A model generated the notes under the pieces. That model searched no databases, was not told where the DNA came from, and saw only the letters and a list, made by a program, of their open reading frames with translations. From Maricaulis sp048269565 (lineage in GTDB: Bacteria > Pseudomonadota > Alphaproteobacteria > Caulobacterales > Maricaulaceae): DNA of 64,000 nucleotides. Shown piece after piece: positions 1-8,389 of this stretch (the stretch's first letter is position 1; the number at the start of each line of letters is the position of its first letter). The stretch is taken from assembly GCF_048269565.1 (NCBI RefSeq), contig NZ_JBLXIK010000007.1, positions 62,001 through 126,000 of the forward strand. The letters run 5' to 3'. Made by a program: the position numbers and the translations under genes.

Positions 1-191
1 CCAGCCATGGCGGCGGCGATCAGCGCTTCGAGCCGGTTGGAAATGCCGGCAATGGCGCTATGGACGACGAAGACGCGCTTGCCTTCGGTGCGCAGGGCCT
101 CGATGCGTTTGGAAATCACGCGCCAGTCGGCCAGCGATTTGACGCTGGTGCCGCCGAATTTCAGTACGATCCAGTCTTGCGCGTTGTCCAT
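1..191 (-). CDS. Aspartate kinase, N-terminal fragment (probably bifunctional aspartokinase/diaminopimelate decarboxylase)
   Basis: Only the first 63 codons lie in the window; the gene runs off the left edge. The translation begins MDNAQDWIVLKFGGTSVKS, and KFGGTSV is the ATP/aspartate-binding signature at the N-terminus of aspartokinases, which phosphorylate L-aspartate for lysine, threonine and methionine synthesis. The WIVLKFGGTSV style of N-terminus is what I associate with the fused aspartokinase/diaminopimelate decarboxylase found in some bacteria, but the decarboxylase half is outside the window, so the fusion is inference. The ATG at 191 is preferred over the one at 197 because GGAG sits 6 nt before it. 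It is divergent from amn. Confidence 0.75.
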   Translation of the reverse strand, partial: MDNAQDWIVLKFGGTSVKSLADWRVISKRIEALRTEGKRVFVVHSAIAGISNRLEALIAAAMA

Positions 192-347
192 GGTCATCTC
201 CAACCCCCTTCAGGGTGCACGGGTCCTTACAGGCTTGGCGACTTGCGGCCAATGCCTGTTTGGACTTCCGCCTGCTTTTGCCGCGATCTGCACGCGCCGG
301 GGAGTTTCGCGTTTACCCTTGCCGCAAAATCGTGCAAGAGACCGGCG

Positions 348-1811
348 ATGATGCCTTTTAAAATCGCGAATACGCCTTCCGACGCCGTGGACCAGCTGAT
401 TGTGCTGCACCGGGCCTCCGTTGAGCGTCTCCAGACCGCCCTGAAAGCCTTCCTCGATGGCGGTCCTCCACCCACTCCCGAAGCCCGTGCCGCAGGCGCT
501 TTCGCCTATCCGGAATTGCGCGTCACCTATATGCCCGACGGGCCGCCACCGCCGGTGAGCCGCGCCTTCGGCAAGTTCACCGATACCGGTGTCTACGCCA
601 ATACGATCACCCATCCCGAACTCTTCCGTGACTATCTGGTCGAACAGCTGACCCTGCTCGATGACGAGTATGAGATCACGATCGAGACCGGCATGTCCGC
701 TGTCGAGATCCCCTTCTCTTACGTGCTCGACGGTGCCGATGATCTCGACATGGATGCGGCGAGCCCGGCCGAGCTGGTCAGTCATTTCCCCTATGCCGAT
801 CTGAGCAAGGTCAATGACGAGCTGCCCAACGGGCTGAGTCCGTCAGCGCCGGGCATGGTGCGGCCGCTGAGCCTGTTCGCCGCGCCGCGCGTCGATTATT
901 CGCTGCAGCGCCTGCGCCACTATACCGGCACCCCCTATGAGGACACGCAGCAATTCATCCTCTTCACCAATTATCACCGTTATGTCGACGCCTTCTCGGC
1001 CTGGGCGATCGGGCAGTTGAAGGAGGATAATCACTATCAGTCCTTCTCCGCCGCCGGCTTTGTCGAGGTCGATGCCAATACCTCCAATGCCCATGCCCTG
1101 GTCGAGGGCGCGCCCTGGCGGCGGTTCCAGATGCCGGCCTATCACCTGAAAGCGCCGGGCGGCCGCGGCATCACCCTGGTCAATATCGGCGTCGGCCCGT
1201 CCAACGCCAAGACGATCACCGACCATCTCGCCGTGCTGCGTCCGCAGTGCTGGCTGATGATCGGCCATTGCGGCGGGCTGCGTCATTCCCAGCGGCTTGG
1301 CGATTATGTCCTGGCCCACGCCTATCTGCGCTATGATGGCGTGCTCGACGAGGATTTGCCGATCGAGGTCCCCGTGCCGCCGATTGCCGAGATCCAGATC
1401 GCGCTCGAAAGCGCCGTCGCCCAGGTCAGCGGCGACAAGGGCGAGGCCCTCAAGGCGCGCCTGCGCACCGGCACTGTCGCCACTTTCGCCGACCGGAACT
1501 GGGAATTGCGCTATGCCGCCCAGGCGCGGCGCATCAATCAGTCCCGCGCCATCGCCGTCGATATGGAATCGGCGACGATTGCCGCCAATGGCCTGCGCCT
1601 GCGCGTGCCCTATGGCACCTTGCTCTGCGTCTCTGACAAGCCCTTGCACGGCGAGTTGAAACTGCCCGGCGCCGCCAATCTCTTCTACCAGCGCTCGGTG
1701 TCCGAACACCTGGCCGCCGGTATCGAGACGGTGGAGATCCTCAAGCGCGATCGCGGCGCGGCGCTGCATTCACGCAAGCTGCGCAGTTTCGACGAGCCGC
1801 CCTTCCGCTAG
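348..1811 (+). CDS. amn: AMP nucleosidase
   Basis: 487 aa, close to the 484 aa of E. coli Amn. It hydrolyses AMP to adenine and ribose 5-phosphate in the cytoplasm, in purine salvage and adenylate control. The N-terminal regulatory half carries FGKFTDTGVYANTITHPELF and the TNYHRYVDAF block. The C-terminal half is a nucleoside-phosphorylase fold with GVGPSNAKTITDHLAVLRP, MIGHCGGLRHSQ, AVDMESATIAANG and CVSDKPLHGELKLPG. The frame is open further upstream to about 60, but that extension has no family similarity and crosses the divergent kinase start. The ATG at 348 has a weak AAGAG 9 nt upstream; the adjacent ATG at 351 is equally possible. Confidence 0.93.
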   Translation: MMPFKIANTPSDAVDQLIVLHRASVERLQTALKAFLDGGPPPTPEARAAGAFAYPELRVTYMPDGPPPPVSRAFGKFTDTGVYANTITHPELFRDYLVEQLTLLDDEYEITIETGMSAVEIPFSYVLDGADDLDMDAASPAELVSHFPYADLSKVNDELPNGLSPSAPGMVRPLSLFAAPRVDYSLQRLRHYTGTPYEDTQQFILFTNYHRYVDAFSAWAIGQLKEDNHYQSFSAAGFVEVDANTSNAHALVEGAPWRRFQMPAYHLKAPGGRGITLVNIGVGPSNAKTITDHLAVLRPQCWLMIGHCGGLRHSQRLGDYVLAHAYLRYDGVLDEDLPIEVPVPPIAEIQIALESAVAQVSGDKGEALKARLRTGTVATFADRNWELRYAAQARRINQSRAIAVDMESATIAANGLRLRVPYGTLLCVSDKPLHGELKLPGAANLFYQRSVSEHLAAGIETVEILKRDRGAALHSRKLRSFDEPPFR

Positions 1812-1879
1812 GCGCTGAAGGCGCAAGATTGTGGATGGCGGGCCTTGCCGCGCTGCCCGCGATTGCGTACCTCCAAGGC

Positions 1880-2650
1880 ATGACACGGATCCAGTCCCTC
1901 GACGGCGTTCACAATTTTCGCCATTTCCATGGCTATGAAGCCGCCGACGGCGCGCGGGTGCGTGAGGGCCTGTATCGCTCGGGGCATTTCTCGCGCTCCA
2001 GCGAGGCCGACCGGGATCTGGTGCGTGAGCTCGGCATTGCCGTGATTGCCGATCTGCGCCGCCCGCGCGAGCGTCAGGCCGAGCCCTCGGCCTGGCCCGA
2101 GGATCACGCCCTGCGCGTGATTTCCTCCGATGCCGATGATGATGGTGAGCCGCCGCACCTGAAATTCCTGCGCACCGGCGATCATTCGCTCGAAGCCGTG
2201 CGCGGCTATATGCAGAGCGCCTATCGCCGTATTCCGCGCGAAAAGGGCAATCAGTCCGTCTTCCGTGAGGGCTTCAGGGCGCTGGCTTCCGGTGAGGCTG
2301 ATAGCGGTTTTCTGGTGCATTGCGCCGCCGGCAAGGACCGGACCGGGATTTTCTGCGCCCTGGTGCTCGAGGAGCTCGGCGTTGAACATGAGGCCATTGT
2401 CGAGGATTATCTGCTGACCAATGCGGCCGTCGATTTCGACACACTGGTGCCGATGGTGCGCAAGCGGCTGCAGGATGATTACGGCAAGGTGATGTCAGAC
2501 GAGGTGATGCGCGCCTTCCTCGGCGTCGAGGCCGACCTGCTGCGCACGGCGCTGACCACGATCGGTGACCGCGATGTCTATCTGCGCGATGTGCTCGGTA
2601 TTACCGATGCCGAACGCGCGGCCCTGCGGGAGCGCTGGCTGCAGCGATGA
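1880..2650 (+). CDS. Protein tyrosine/serine phosphatase (Tyr_phosphatase3 type)
   Basis: 256 aa. The N-terminus RIQSLDGVHNFRHFHGYEA matches the 'l.GV.NFRd.GG' opening of bacterial tyrosine/serine phosphatases of the PtpA/IphP group. The catalytic P-loop is clear: LVHCAAGKDRTGI, a Cx5R motif with the nucleophilic cysteine and phosphate-binding arginine. The general-acid region and the long helical C-terminus are typical of the family. The start at 1880 is chosen because family similarity begins there; the frame is open from 1829. The stop overlaps the next start as ATGA (2647-2650), so translation is probably coupled to pabB. The substrate is unknown; family members act on phosphotyrosine, phosphoserine or phosphoinositides. 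Confidence 0.85.
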   Translation: MTRIQSLDGVHNFRHFHGYEAADGARVREGLYRSGHFSRSSEADRDLVRELGIAVIADLRRPRERQAEPSAWPEDHALRVISSDADDDGEPPHLKFLRTGDHSLEAVRGYMQSAYRRIPREKGNQSVFREGFRALASGEADSGFLVHCAAGKDRTGIFCALVLEELGVEHEAIVEDYLLTNAAVDFDTLVPMVRKRLQDDYGKVMSDEVMRAFLGVEADLLRTALTTIGDRDVYLRDVLGITDAERAALRERWLQR

Positions 2651-3957
2651 CACCGATGCCGCAGGCCGCTGCATTGCCCCTGCTCGAGATCGTCCGGCCC
2701 TGGCGCGACCCGTTGCAGGCCTTCGCGCCGCTGGCCGGTGAGGACCGGGCGCTATTGCTGCATGATGGCCGCAATGGGCGGGCGCGGATTTTCGCGCGTC
2801 CCACACAAACCTTCGACGATGGATCGCGGGCCGGGTTTGAAGCGCTGCAGACGGATTTCCGCAGCGCCGCCGCCGGGGGCATGCTGGCGGGCCTGTTCGG
2901 CTATGACCTGGCCGGCGCTTTCGAGACGCTTCCCGCCCATGATGCGGCGCGCTGGCCGGCGCTGGCCTTCGCCCGCTATCCTGCCTGGGCCGAATTTGAC
3001 GAGGCCGCCGGGACGCTGACGGTGCGCGGCCATGACGGCGCGCGCGTGGACGCGCTGGCTGAAATCCTGTGTGCGGGCGCGGCGGTGGGACCCGTTTCTG
3101 CGCCGGGCGCTGCCAGCTGGACGCCGCGCTGGTCGCAAGCGCGCTATCTCGCTGCGGCGCGCAAGGCGCGCGACTATGTCCATGCCGGCGATGTCTTCCA
3201 GGTCAATCTCTCGCAGGCCTTTGATGCCGGGCTGGGTCGCGGCGACGCGCCCTATGCCGTCTTCCAGCGGCTCTGCCAGGCCAGTCCGGCGCCGCATGCC
3301 GCCTTTTTCCGTCTCGATGCCGAGCATGTGATCCTGACCAATTCGCCGGAACGCTTCGTCTCCGTGCGCGCCGGCCGTATCGAGGCGCGTCCGATCAAGG
3401 GCACGCGCCGCCGCTCCGCTGATCCGGGGCTGGACCAGGCCCTGGCCGACGAGCTGGTCGCCAGCGCCAAGGACCGGGCGGAAAACCTGATGATTGTCGA
3501 TCTGATGCGCAATGACATCTCGCGCGTCTGCACGCCCGGCTCGGTCAAGGTCCCGACGCTGTGCGGGATTGAGAGCTATGCCAATGTGCATCACCTGGTT
3601 TCGGTGGTGGAGGGCGAGCTGGCTGTCGGGCGCGATGTTTTTGACCTGGTTGCCGCCAGCTTCCCGCCCGGCTCGATCACGGGGGCGCCGAAAGTGCGGG
3701 CGATGCAGATCATCGCGGAACTCGAAGGCGAATCGCGCGGGCCCTATTGCGGCGCGCTGGGCTGGATTTCCGCGGCCGGTGATATGGACCTGAATGTCAT
3801 GATCCGCACCGCTGCCCTGCGCCGCGACGGCGATGTGTGGCGGGCGACGATCCGGTCGGGCGGCGGCATTGTCGCCGATTCCGATCCGCTCGCCGAATAT
3901 GAGGAAACCCTGACCAAGGCCTCGGCCCTGCGCCGGGCGGTGGAGGGACGGGCATGA
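2647..3957 (+). CDS. pabB: Aminodeoxychorismate synthase component I
   Basis: 436 aa. It converts chorismate plus ammonia (from a PabA-type glutaminase) into 4-amino-4-deoxychorismate for folate. The C-terminal chorismate-binding domain shows PIKGTRRRSADPGLDQALA, DRAENLMIVDLMRND, ASFPPGSITGAPKVRAMQII and IRSGGGIVADSDPLAEYEET, the order seen in PabB and TrpE. PIKGT favours PabB over anthranilate synthase, which has PIAGT, and the neighbouring pabC agrees. It overlaps the phosphatase stop and the pabC start by ATGA at both ends, giving a tight three-gene unit. No PabA gene is seen in the window. Confidence 0.93.
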   Translation: MTPMPQAAALPLLEIVRPWRDPLQAFAPLAGEDRALLLHDGRNGRARIFARPTQTFDDGSRAGFEALQTDFRSAAAGGMLAGLFGYDLAGAFETLPAHDAARWPALAFARYPAWAEFDEAAGTLTVRGHDGARVDALAEILCAGAAVGPVSAPGAASWTPRWSQARYLAAARKARDYVHAGDVFQVNLSQAFDAGLGRGDAPYAVFQRLCQASPAPHAAFFRLDAEHVILTNSPERFVSVRAGRIEARPIKGTRRRSADPGLDQALADELVASAKDRAENLMIVDLMRNDISRVCTPGSVKVPTLCGIESYANVHHLVSVVEGELAVGRDVFDLVAASFPPGSITGAPKVRAMQIIAELEGESRGPYCGALGWISAAGDMDLNVMIRTAALRRDGDVWRATIRSGGGIVADSDPLAEYEETLTKASALRRAVEGRA

Positions 3958-4751
3958 CGGTCTGGCTGGATGGTGAATGGCTCGGGGACGGGGCGGCGGT
4001 CTGCCCGGCGGATGATCGTGGTCTGCTGCTCGGCGACGGCCTGTTCGAGACCTTGCGCTTTTCCGGCGGGCGCTTGCTGCGCCAGGCGGCGCATGAGCAA
4101 AGATTGCGCGCCAGCTGTGCCGCGCTGGAGCTGGCCTGCCCGCTCGACCGGATCGCGCTTTCGGCGATTGTCGGCGAGATGGCGGCGCGGGCCGGATTGC
4201 GCCAGGCGGCCATTCGCCTGACACTGACCGCCGGCTCGGGCCAGCGCGGCCTCGCGCGGCCGGCCATGGGTCAGCCCTCCTGCCTGATTACCGCCGCGCC
4301 GCTGCCCGAGGCCCCGGCCTCGATCAGCCTGGCAAACGTCTCGCTACGTCGCTCGACCGGCAGTGTCGCGGCGCGGCACAAGACACTCAGCTATATCGAC
4401 AATGCCATGGCGCGGCGCGAGGCAGTGCGCGCCGGTGCCGGCATGGCGCTCCTGCTCGATACTGACGGCCATCTTTCGGGCACCGACTGCGCCAATCTGT
4501 TCTGGGTGCGTGGCGGCCGGCTTTTCACGCCGGCGCTGGAATGTGCGGTATTGCCGGGCACGGTGCGGGCCGCGATCCTGGCCGGGATGGACGTCGAGCA
4601 GGGCCGGTTCACCCCGGATGCCCTGGCGGACGCGCAGAGCGTTTTTGTCACCAATGCGCTGATGGGGGCGGTCGCCGTGACCGCGATTGACGGGGCGCCG
4701 GCGGGGCGGGCGCAACCCGTCCCCGACGCCGTGCTGGCGCTGCTGGACTAA
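3954..4751 (+). CDS. pabC: Aminodeoxychorismate lyase (class IV aminotransferase fold)
   Basis: 265 aa, a PLP enzyme of fold type IV. It would split 4-amino-4-deoxychorismate into p-aminobenzoate and pyruvate. Visible family features are DDRGLLLGDGLFETLRF near residues 20-36, the PLP lysine in RHKTLSYIDNAMARRE, and LSGTDCANLFWVRGGRLFTP followed by VLPGTVRAAIL. D-amino acid and branched-chain aminotransferases share these, so the lyase role rests on the ATGA-coupled pabB upstream. Its stop overlaps the stop of the convergent pilus gene by 4 nt (4748-4751). Confidence 0.88.
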   Translation: MTVWLDGEWLGDGAAVCPADDRGLLLGDGLFETLRFSGGRLLRQAAHEQRLRASCAALELACPLDRIALSAIVGEMAARAGLRQAAIRLTLTAGSGQRGLARPAMGQPSCLITAAPLPEAPASISLANVSLRRSTGSVAARHKTLSYIDNAMARREAVRAGAGMALLLDTDGHLSGTDCANLFWVRGGRLFTPALECAVLPGTVRAAILAGMDVEQGRFTPDALADAQSVFVTNALMGAVAVTAIDGAPAGRAQPVPDAVLALLD

Positions 4752-5287
4752 CCGCGCGAGACGACGATCGACTGGCGCGGGCGCAGGTAGAAAACTTCGC
4801 TGATATCGAACTGGCTGACGCCAAGTTCGCTGAACATGGTGTGGTACTGGTAATTGACCTCGACCATGATCACCGAGCGATTGCGCTGCAGCACGCCGGC
4901 GGGCACCGGGGCGCTGCCGCCCTCGCCATAGGCCGTCATGCCGATGGCATCGCTCCATTGCACACGCACTTCGTCAGACCCGTTCATCAATACGCTGGTA
5001 ATGCGCACCTGCAGCGGTCCGGTGTCGAAGGGCGAGATGATGACGCCGCCGGCGGTCATGATATCGGCCATCTCGCCATCGGTGATGACATCGTCCTGGG
5101 CGACCAGATCCGCCAGGGCGCTGGCGGCGCTGGTGATCTTGCGGTCGATTGACAGGGCAAGGCTGATCTCGACGGCGCCGAGATAGAGCAGGATCATGAA
5201 GGGCGCGATCAGCGCGAACTCGACCGCGGAAGCGCCGCGGCGATCGCCGGCCAGCCGTTTCAGACCGCGTTTGAGGGCTCTAATCAT
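4748..5287 (-). CDS. TadE-like pilus assembly protein (minor pseudopilin, TadG/TadF type)
   Basis: 179 aa. After a short basic N-terminus it has RRGASAVEFALIAPFMILLY, the TadE-type motif with the glutamate that follows the prepilin cleavage region and a hydrophobic helix. The rest is a periplasmic beta-rich domain ending at SIVVSRG. Such proteins are prepilin-like minor components of the tight-adherence pilus, cleaved by the CpaA/TadV peptidase. It overlaps the preceding tadE-like gene by 8 nt (start at 5287, upstream stop at 5280), so the two are co-translated. Which of TadE, TadF or TadG it corresponds to cannot be settled by eye. Confidence 0.82.
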   Translation of the reverse strand: MIRALKRGLKRLAGDRRGASAVEFALIAPFMILLYLGAVEISLALSIDRKITSAASALADLVAQDDVITDGEMADIMTAGGVIISPFDTGPLQVRITSVLMNGSDEVRVQWSDAIGMTAYGEGGSAPVPAGVLQRNRSVIMVEVNYQYHTMFSELGVSQFDISEVFYLRPRQSIVVSRG

Positions 5288-5849
5288 CGAAGGGCTCGTT
5301 CCGGAAGACGCTGGCGGCGGACAGCAGGCGCTGATTGCCCGACATATTGGACAGGGCACCGCCGAAATTCGGGGTCAGCAGCGACCAGCGATAGAAAACG
5401 CGCACCAGCACAATGTCGCCCGCCTCGCCCGGATCCCAGCCGAAACTGCCGGTATTGAGACTGCCATCGGCATTGACCGGGCTGGTCTGGTCGACCGTGT
5501 TGAAACCCTCGAACACCTGGACGTCGAACTCGAGCCGGTCGCAATTGCCGACGACCTCGATCCGGGTACAGATTTCATCGCGGAACTGGTTGCGGGTCAT
5601 GCCGGCGGCCTGGGCCTGTCCGGTGCGGATTTCGCGTGCGGTTTCCAGCACGGCATTTTCAAGCACCGTGCTGGTGAAGAAAACGCTGGCGATCTCGATC
5701 ATCGCGAACAGCAGGAAGAAGAAGGGCGCCGCGATAATGGCAAATTCCACCGCCGTCGCGCCGGACTGGTCGCGGCCGGTCCGGCACAGCAGACGGCGCA
5801 GGGACCCGATCAGGGAAGGGCCGGATATCGAAGGGGGCGGGCAGCTCAT
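5280..5849 (-). CDS. tadE: TadE-like pilus assembly protein (minor pseudopilin)
   Basis: 189 aa. The core is QSGATAVEFAIIAAPFFFLL, a TadE/pilin-like cleavage and hydrophobic segment at about residues 25-50. A periplasmic domain with two cysteines (EICTRIEVVGNC) follows. The start at 5849 has GGAG 8 nt upstream; open frame further upstream shows no family similarity. It precedes the other TadE-like gene with an 8-nt overlap. Both are transcribed away from pilA, so these minor pilins form the left arm of the tad locus. The symbol follows the family, not a proven one-to-one orthology. Confidence 0.82.
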   Translation of the reverse strand: MSCPPPSISGPSLIGSLRRLLCRTGRDQSGATAVEFAIIAAPFFFLLFAMIEIASVFFTSTVLENAVLETAREIRTGQAQAAGMTRNQFRDEICTRIEVVGNCDRLEFDVQVFEGFNTVDQTSPVNADGSLNTGSFGWDPGEAGDIVLVRVFYRWSLLTPNFGGALSNMSGNQRLLSAASVFRNEPFDD

Positions 5850-5889
5850 GACCGGAACTCCACAGGATGATGGCTTGGGCCGCCTGCGG

Positions 5890-6342
5890 TCAGGACGGAT
5901 CACCGATCGCCGCTTCGGCGGTTGCGAGGCGGCCGGATTGCTGGTCGCTGAGCAGGGGTTCGCGTGCGAAATTGTCGCCGACGCGCGGGATTTCATCACA
6001 GGTCTCGGCGCAGGACAGGGTCGTGCGATCCGGGCCGCGGAACAGTGCCACCTGGCCGGCAACCGGATTGGTGACCACGACGTCGCTGGCGTAAATCACC
6101 CGGCCGATACGATCCAGCGCAATGATATTGGTGCGCCCCTGCAGCCGGCCGGTCAGGACCAGCGTGCGGCCATCATGCACCAGCGCATCGGCGATGGATG
6201 GGTTGCCAACGATCACCGTGGAGGCATCGCCGGGCAGGCGAACGACCTGGGCGTGCTCGACCGCGAGCGCCATGTCCTCGGCCAGCGCCGGTGCGCTGCA
6301 GGCGAGGGCGAAAGTCATGATGGATGCAATACGGCGAATCAT
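5890..6342 (-). CDS. Stand-alone secretin N-domain protein (CpaC N-terminal-like), secreted
   Basis: 150 aa with a signal peptide MIRRIASIMTFALACSAPA ending near ALAE. The mature part, VVRLPGDASTVIVGNPSIAD... then RTNIIALDRIGRVIYASDVVV, resembles the N-terminal domain of the CpaC secretin encoded at 8390, which reads VINLPVDAADIMVTNPEVVQ... and QTNAFFFDADGQLI. There is no secretin barrel. The C-terminal third has a CAETC pair and no recognisable domain. It probably lies in the periplasm and helps the pilus secretin, as an inference from locus and paralogy. Start at 6342 with GGAG 8 nt upstream; divergent from pilA. Confidence 0.78.
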   Translation of the reverse strand: MIRRIASIMTFALACSAPALAEDMALAVEHAQVVRLPGDASTVIVGNPSIADALVHDGRTLVLTGRLQGRTNIIALDRIGRVIYASDVVVTNPVAGQVALFRGPDRTTLSCAETCDEIPRVGDNFAREPLLSDQQSGRLATAEAAIGDPS

Positions 6343-6614
6343 GGGGGCGCTCCGTCCACACGGGTGTTCGTGTATGGGCATACTCTCGCGCGCGTCTGAA
6401 TCTTTTCTAAACGCGGATGCAATTGTTCGAACGATAGAGCAGGGCGGATTATTGTCATTTTGTTTACTATAGCGAACTTTCGCTGATATATAGTTTTTGT
6501 TAAGTACGAATATTTACTGGCTGGAAATTCTTCTCGTGTTTATTGGTCAGCGTTCAGGAGGGGTCGGGACGGATCGTCTCCTGGTGGTGTGGACCTTCAA
6601 CGGGAGTAACAAAA

Positions 6615-6773
6615 ATGAAAATGATTTCTCGCTTTTTCAAAGACGAATCTGGTGCAACTGCAATCGAGTACGGCCTCATCGCCGCTCTGATTGCTGTCGT
6701 CATCATCGGCGCTGTCACGGCGCTCGGCACCGAACTTTCCGGCAATTTCGACGCGATTACCGCGGCGATCTAA
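6615..6773 (+). CDS. pilA: Flp/PilA major pilin
   Basis: 52 aa, the usual size of Flp pilins. The sequence MKMISRFFKDESGATAIEYG has the short basic leader, the glycine before the cleavage site (G-ATAIEYG) and the E/Y pair that defines Flp pilins. The hydrophobic stretch LIAALIAVVIIGAVTALGTE forms the filament core. The ATG at 6615 has GGGAG 8 nt upstream. The gene stands alone between a long AT-rich leader and a strong terminator at 6803-6832, which fits high-level monocistronic expression. The product is processed by the CpaA peptidase encoded just downstream and assembled by CpaC, CpaF, TadB and TadC. Confidence 0.93.
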   Translation: MKMISRFFKDESGATAIEYGLIAALIAVVIIGAVTALGTELSGNFDAITAAI

Positions 6774-6802
6774 ACCGGAACCCAGACGATCGGGTAAAGC
6801 AG

Positions 6803-6832
6803 GGCCGCTCCGAAAGGAGCGGCCTTTGTTTT
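6803..6832 (+). terminator. Rho-independent terminator of pilA
   Basis: A perfect 9-bp stem GGCCGCTCC/GGAGCGGCC closes a GAAA tetraloop and is followed by TTTGTTTT. It lies 29 nt after the pilA stop and separates the abundant pilin transcript from the cpaA-F operon. Confidence 0.93.
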
Positions 6833-6930
6833 ATGCGCTATACTCTATACTGAACAGAACACGTCTGGCGCCAACCTGCCATTAATGCTCTCGCGCTAAT
6901 GTGTGCGCTTCGGCAGACCGGGGTAGACAC

Positions 6931-7428
6931 ATGTTTCTTCAAATCGCCAGCCTGGCCCTGATTGCATTGCTGGCCTATGCGGCTTTCAGCGATGCGACCC
7001 GCTTCACCATTCCCAACTGGCTCAGCCTCGCGATTGTCGTGCTGTTCCCGGTCGGTGCGCTGCTGGCCGGTTTTGGCTGGGCCGAGGCGGGCAATCACCT
7101 GCTCGCCGGCCTGCTGGCCCTGGTTTTCGGCATGGCGCTGTTCGCTCCGGGCTGGGTGGGCGGCGGCGACGCGAAACTGTTTGCAGCCACCGCCTTCTGG
7201 TTTGGCTGGCCGGGCGTGGCGGTTTTCCTGATTCACACGGTCCTGGTGGGCGGCGTTTTGGTTTTGGCGCTGATTCTCCTGCGCAAGGTCCTGCCGCTGG
7301 CCGGAATTTCGCCGTCACGGCTGGAGGGAAGCGCCCTCGCACCGGCTGCTCCGGTGCCCTATGGCATCGCGATTGCCGGCGGGGCGTACTGGAGTTTGCC
7401 GGCCACGGTCTTCGCAATCCAGTTTTGA
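6931..7428 (+). CDS. cpaA: Prepilin peptidase CpaA/TadV
   Basis: 165 aa, a polytopic membrane protein. It is an aspartyl protease of the A24 family that removes the leader of the Flp pilin and the TadE-type pseudopilins at the inner membrane. Both catalytic aspartates are visible: the first in AAFSDATRFTIPNW (D near residue 21), the second in the GxGD-type motif GWVGGGDAKLFAA. The short length, without the N-methylase domain of PilD, is typical of the CpaA/TadV group. The ATG at 6931 is used; open frame upstream is not family-like. Confidence 0.9.
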   Translation: MFLQIASLALIALLAYAAFSDATRFTIPNWLSLAIVVLFPVGALLAGFGWAEAGNHLLAGLLALVFGMALFAPGWVGGGDAKLFAATAFWFGWPGVAVFLIHTVLVGGVLVLALILLRKVLPLAGISPSRLEGSALAPAAPVPYGIAIAGGAYWSLPATVFAIQF

Positions 7429-7544
7429 ACCTGCAGGAAATTCGCAGGATTGAGCGCAATGTAAGCAGAGAATTAACGCGGCTTTGAGGAATTGGACGTC
7501 TCATCAGGGTTGAATTCGTGTGCCTGAGAGGTTTGAGGCGTCCA

Positions 7545-8378
7545 ATGAACGCGGTCCGTATCGCCATTCTTATCGCCGCAGCGGTCGCTGCGATTGCCGT
7601 GGCATTCTTTGTCAGGCAAGCGATGTCGACCCCTGAAGCCGCGCCAGCGGTGGTGGTGGAAGAGCGTCCTGCCGTCCGAATCCTCGCGGCGCGACGCGAC
7701 CTCGATACCGGCGAACGAGTCGGCGCCGCCGATTTTTATTGGCAAACCTGGCCCGATGAGGCGATGAGCCCGGGCTATATCCTCGAAAATCGCGGCAAGG
7801 GCATTGAAGATTTTGCCGGTTCGGTGGTTCGCGCCCCGATCGGCCAGGGTGAACCGATCACCGGCCGCCGTCTGGTGCAGCCCGGCGATGCCGGCTTCAT
7901 GGCCGCGGTGCTTTCGCCCGGCATGCGTGCCGCTGCGGTCCCGATCTCCGCCGAACGCGGTGCCGGCGGCTTTATCCTGCCCAATGACCGCGTCGATGTG
8001 ATCGTTGCCTTCGAGGAAGAAACCCAGGGCCAACGCGGCATGACGCGCGCCTATGTCGCCCGTACGATCGTGGAGAATGTCCGCGTGCTCGCGATCGACC
8101 AGACCTATGGCGAGGGCGAGGAGAATGTTGTCGGTGAAACGGCGACGCTCGAACTCACCCCCGACCAGGCGCGGGCCGTCTCGCTCGCCGTCGCGCGCGG
8201 CGAGATCACGCTTGTCCTGCGCAGCCTGCTCGATAATGACGATGGACCTGTCCTGATCAGCGGCGGCGAAAGCCCGCTGGCGATGGGCGATTCCAGTTCC
8301 GACGACACCCGGCAACGCAATGTGACCCTGATCCGCTACGGTCAGTCGCAAAGCCTTGCCCTGGCAGATGATAATTGA
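7545..8378 (+). CDS. cpaB: Flp pilus assembly protein CpaB (RcpC)
   Basis: 277 aa. One N-terminal membrane anchor (IAILIAAAVAAIAVAFF) is followed by a SAF domain (VRILAARRDLDTGERVGAAD..., ITGRRLVQPGDAGFMAA) and the CpaB C-domain with LPNDRVDVIVAFEEE and ATLELTPDQARAVSLAVARG. CpaB is a periplasmic partner of the CpaC secretin. GAGG lies 6 nt before the ATG at 7545. The stop lies 12 nt before the cpaC start, so it is in the cpaABCDEF operon. Confidence 0.92.
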   Translation: MNAVRIAILIAAAVAAIAVAFFVRQAMSTPEAAPAVVVEERPAVRILAARRDLDTGERVGAADFYWQTWPDEAMSPGYILENRGKGIEDFAGSVVRAPIGQGEPITGRRLVQPGDAGFMAAVLSPGMRAAAVPISAERGAGGFILPNDRVDVIVAFEEETQGQRGMTRAYVARTIVENVRVLAIDQTYGEGEENVVGETATLELTPDQARAVSLAVARGEITLVLRSLLDNDDGPVLISGGESPLAMGDSSSDDTRQRNVTLIRYGQSQSLALADDN

Positions 8379-8389
8379 GGTCTGAGGTG

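Noticed and set aside
60..347. N-terminal extension of the AMP nucleosidase frame by 96 codons
   Set aside because: It overlaps the divergent aspartate kinase start, has no ribosome-binding site, and adds nothing similar to the Amn family, whose length is matched from 348.
2752..4224. A 490-codon minus-strand frame opposite pabB and pabC
   Set aside because: Arg/Pro/Ala-rich translation without motifs, antisense to two well-supported genes.
6480..6530. CtrA-type binding site upstream of pilA
   Set aside because: pilA is CtrA-activated in Caulobacter, so I looked for TTAA-N7-TTAA(C). Only one half-site (GTTAA) with a wrongly spaced partner is present, so no site is claimed.
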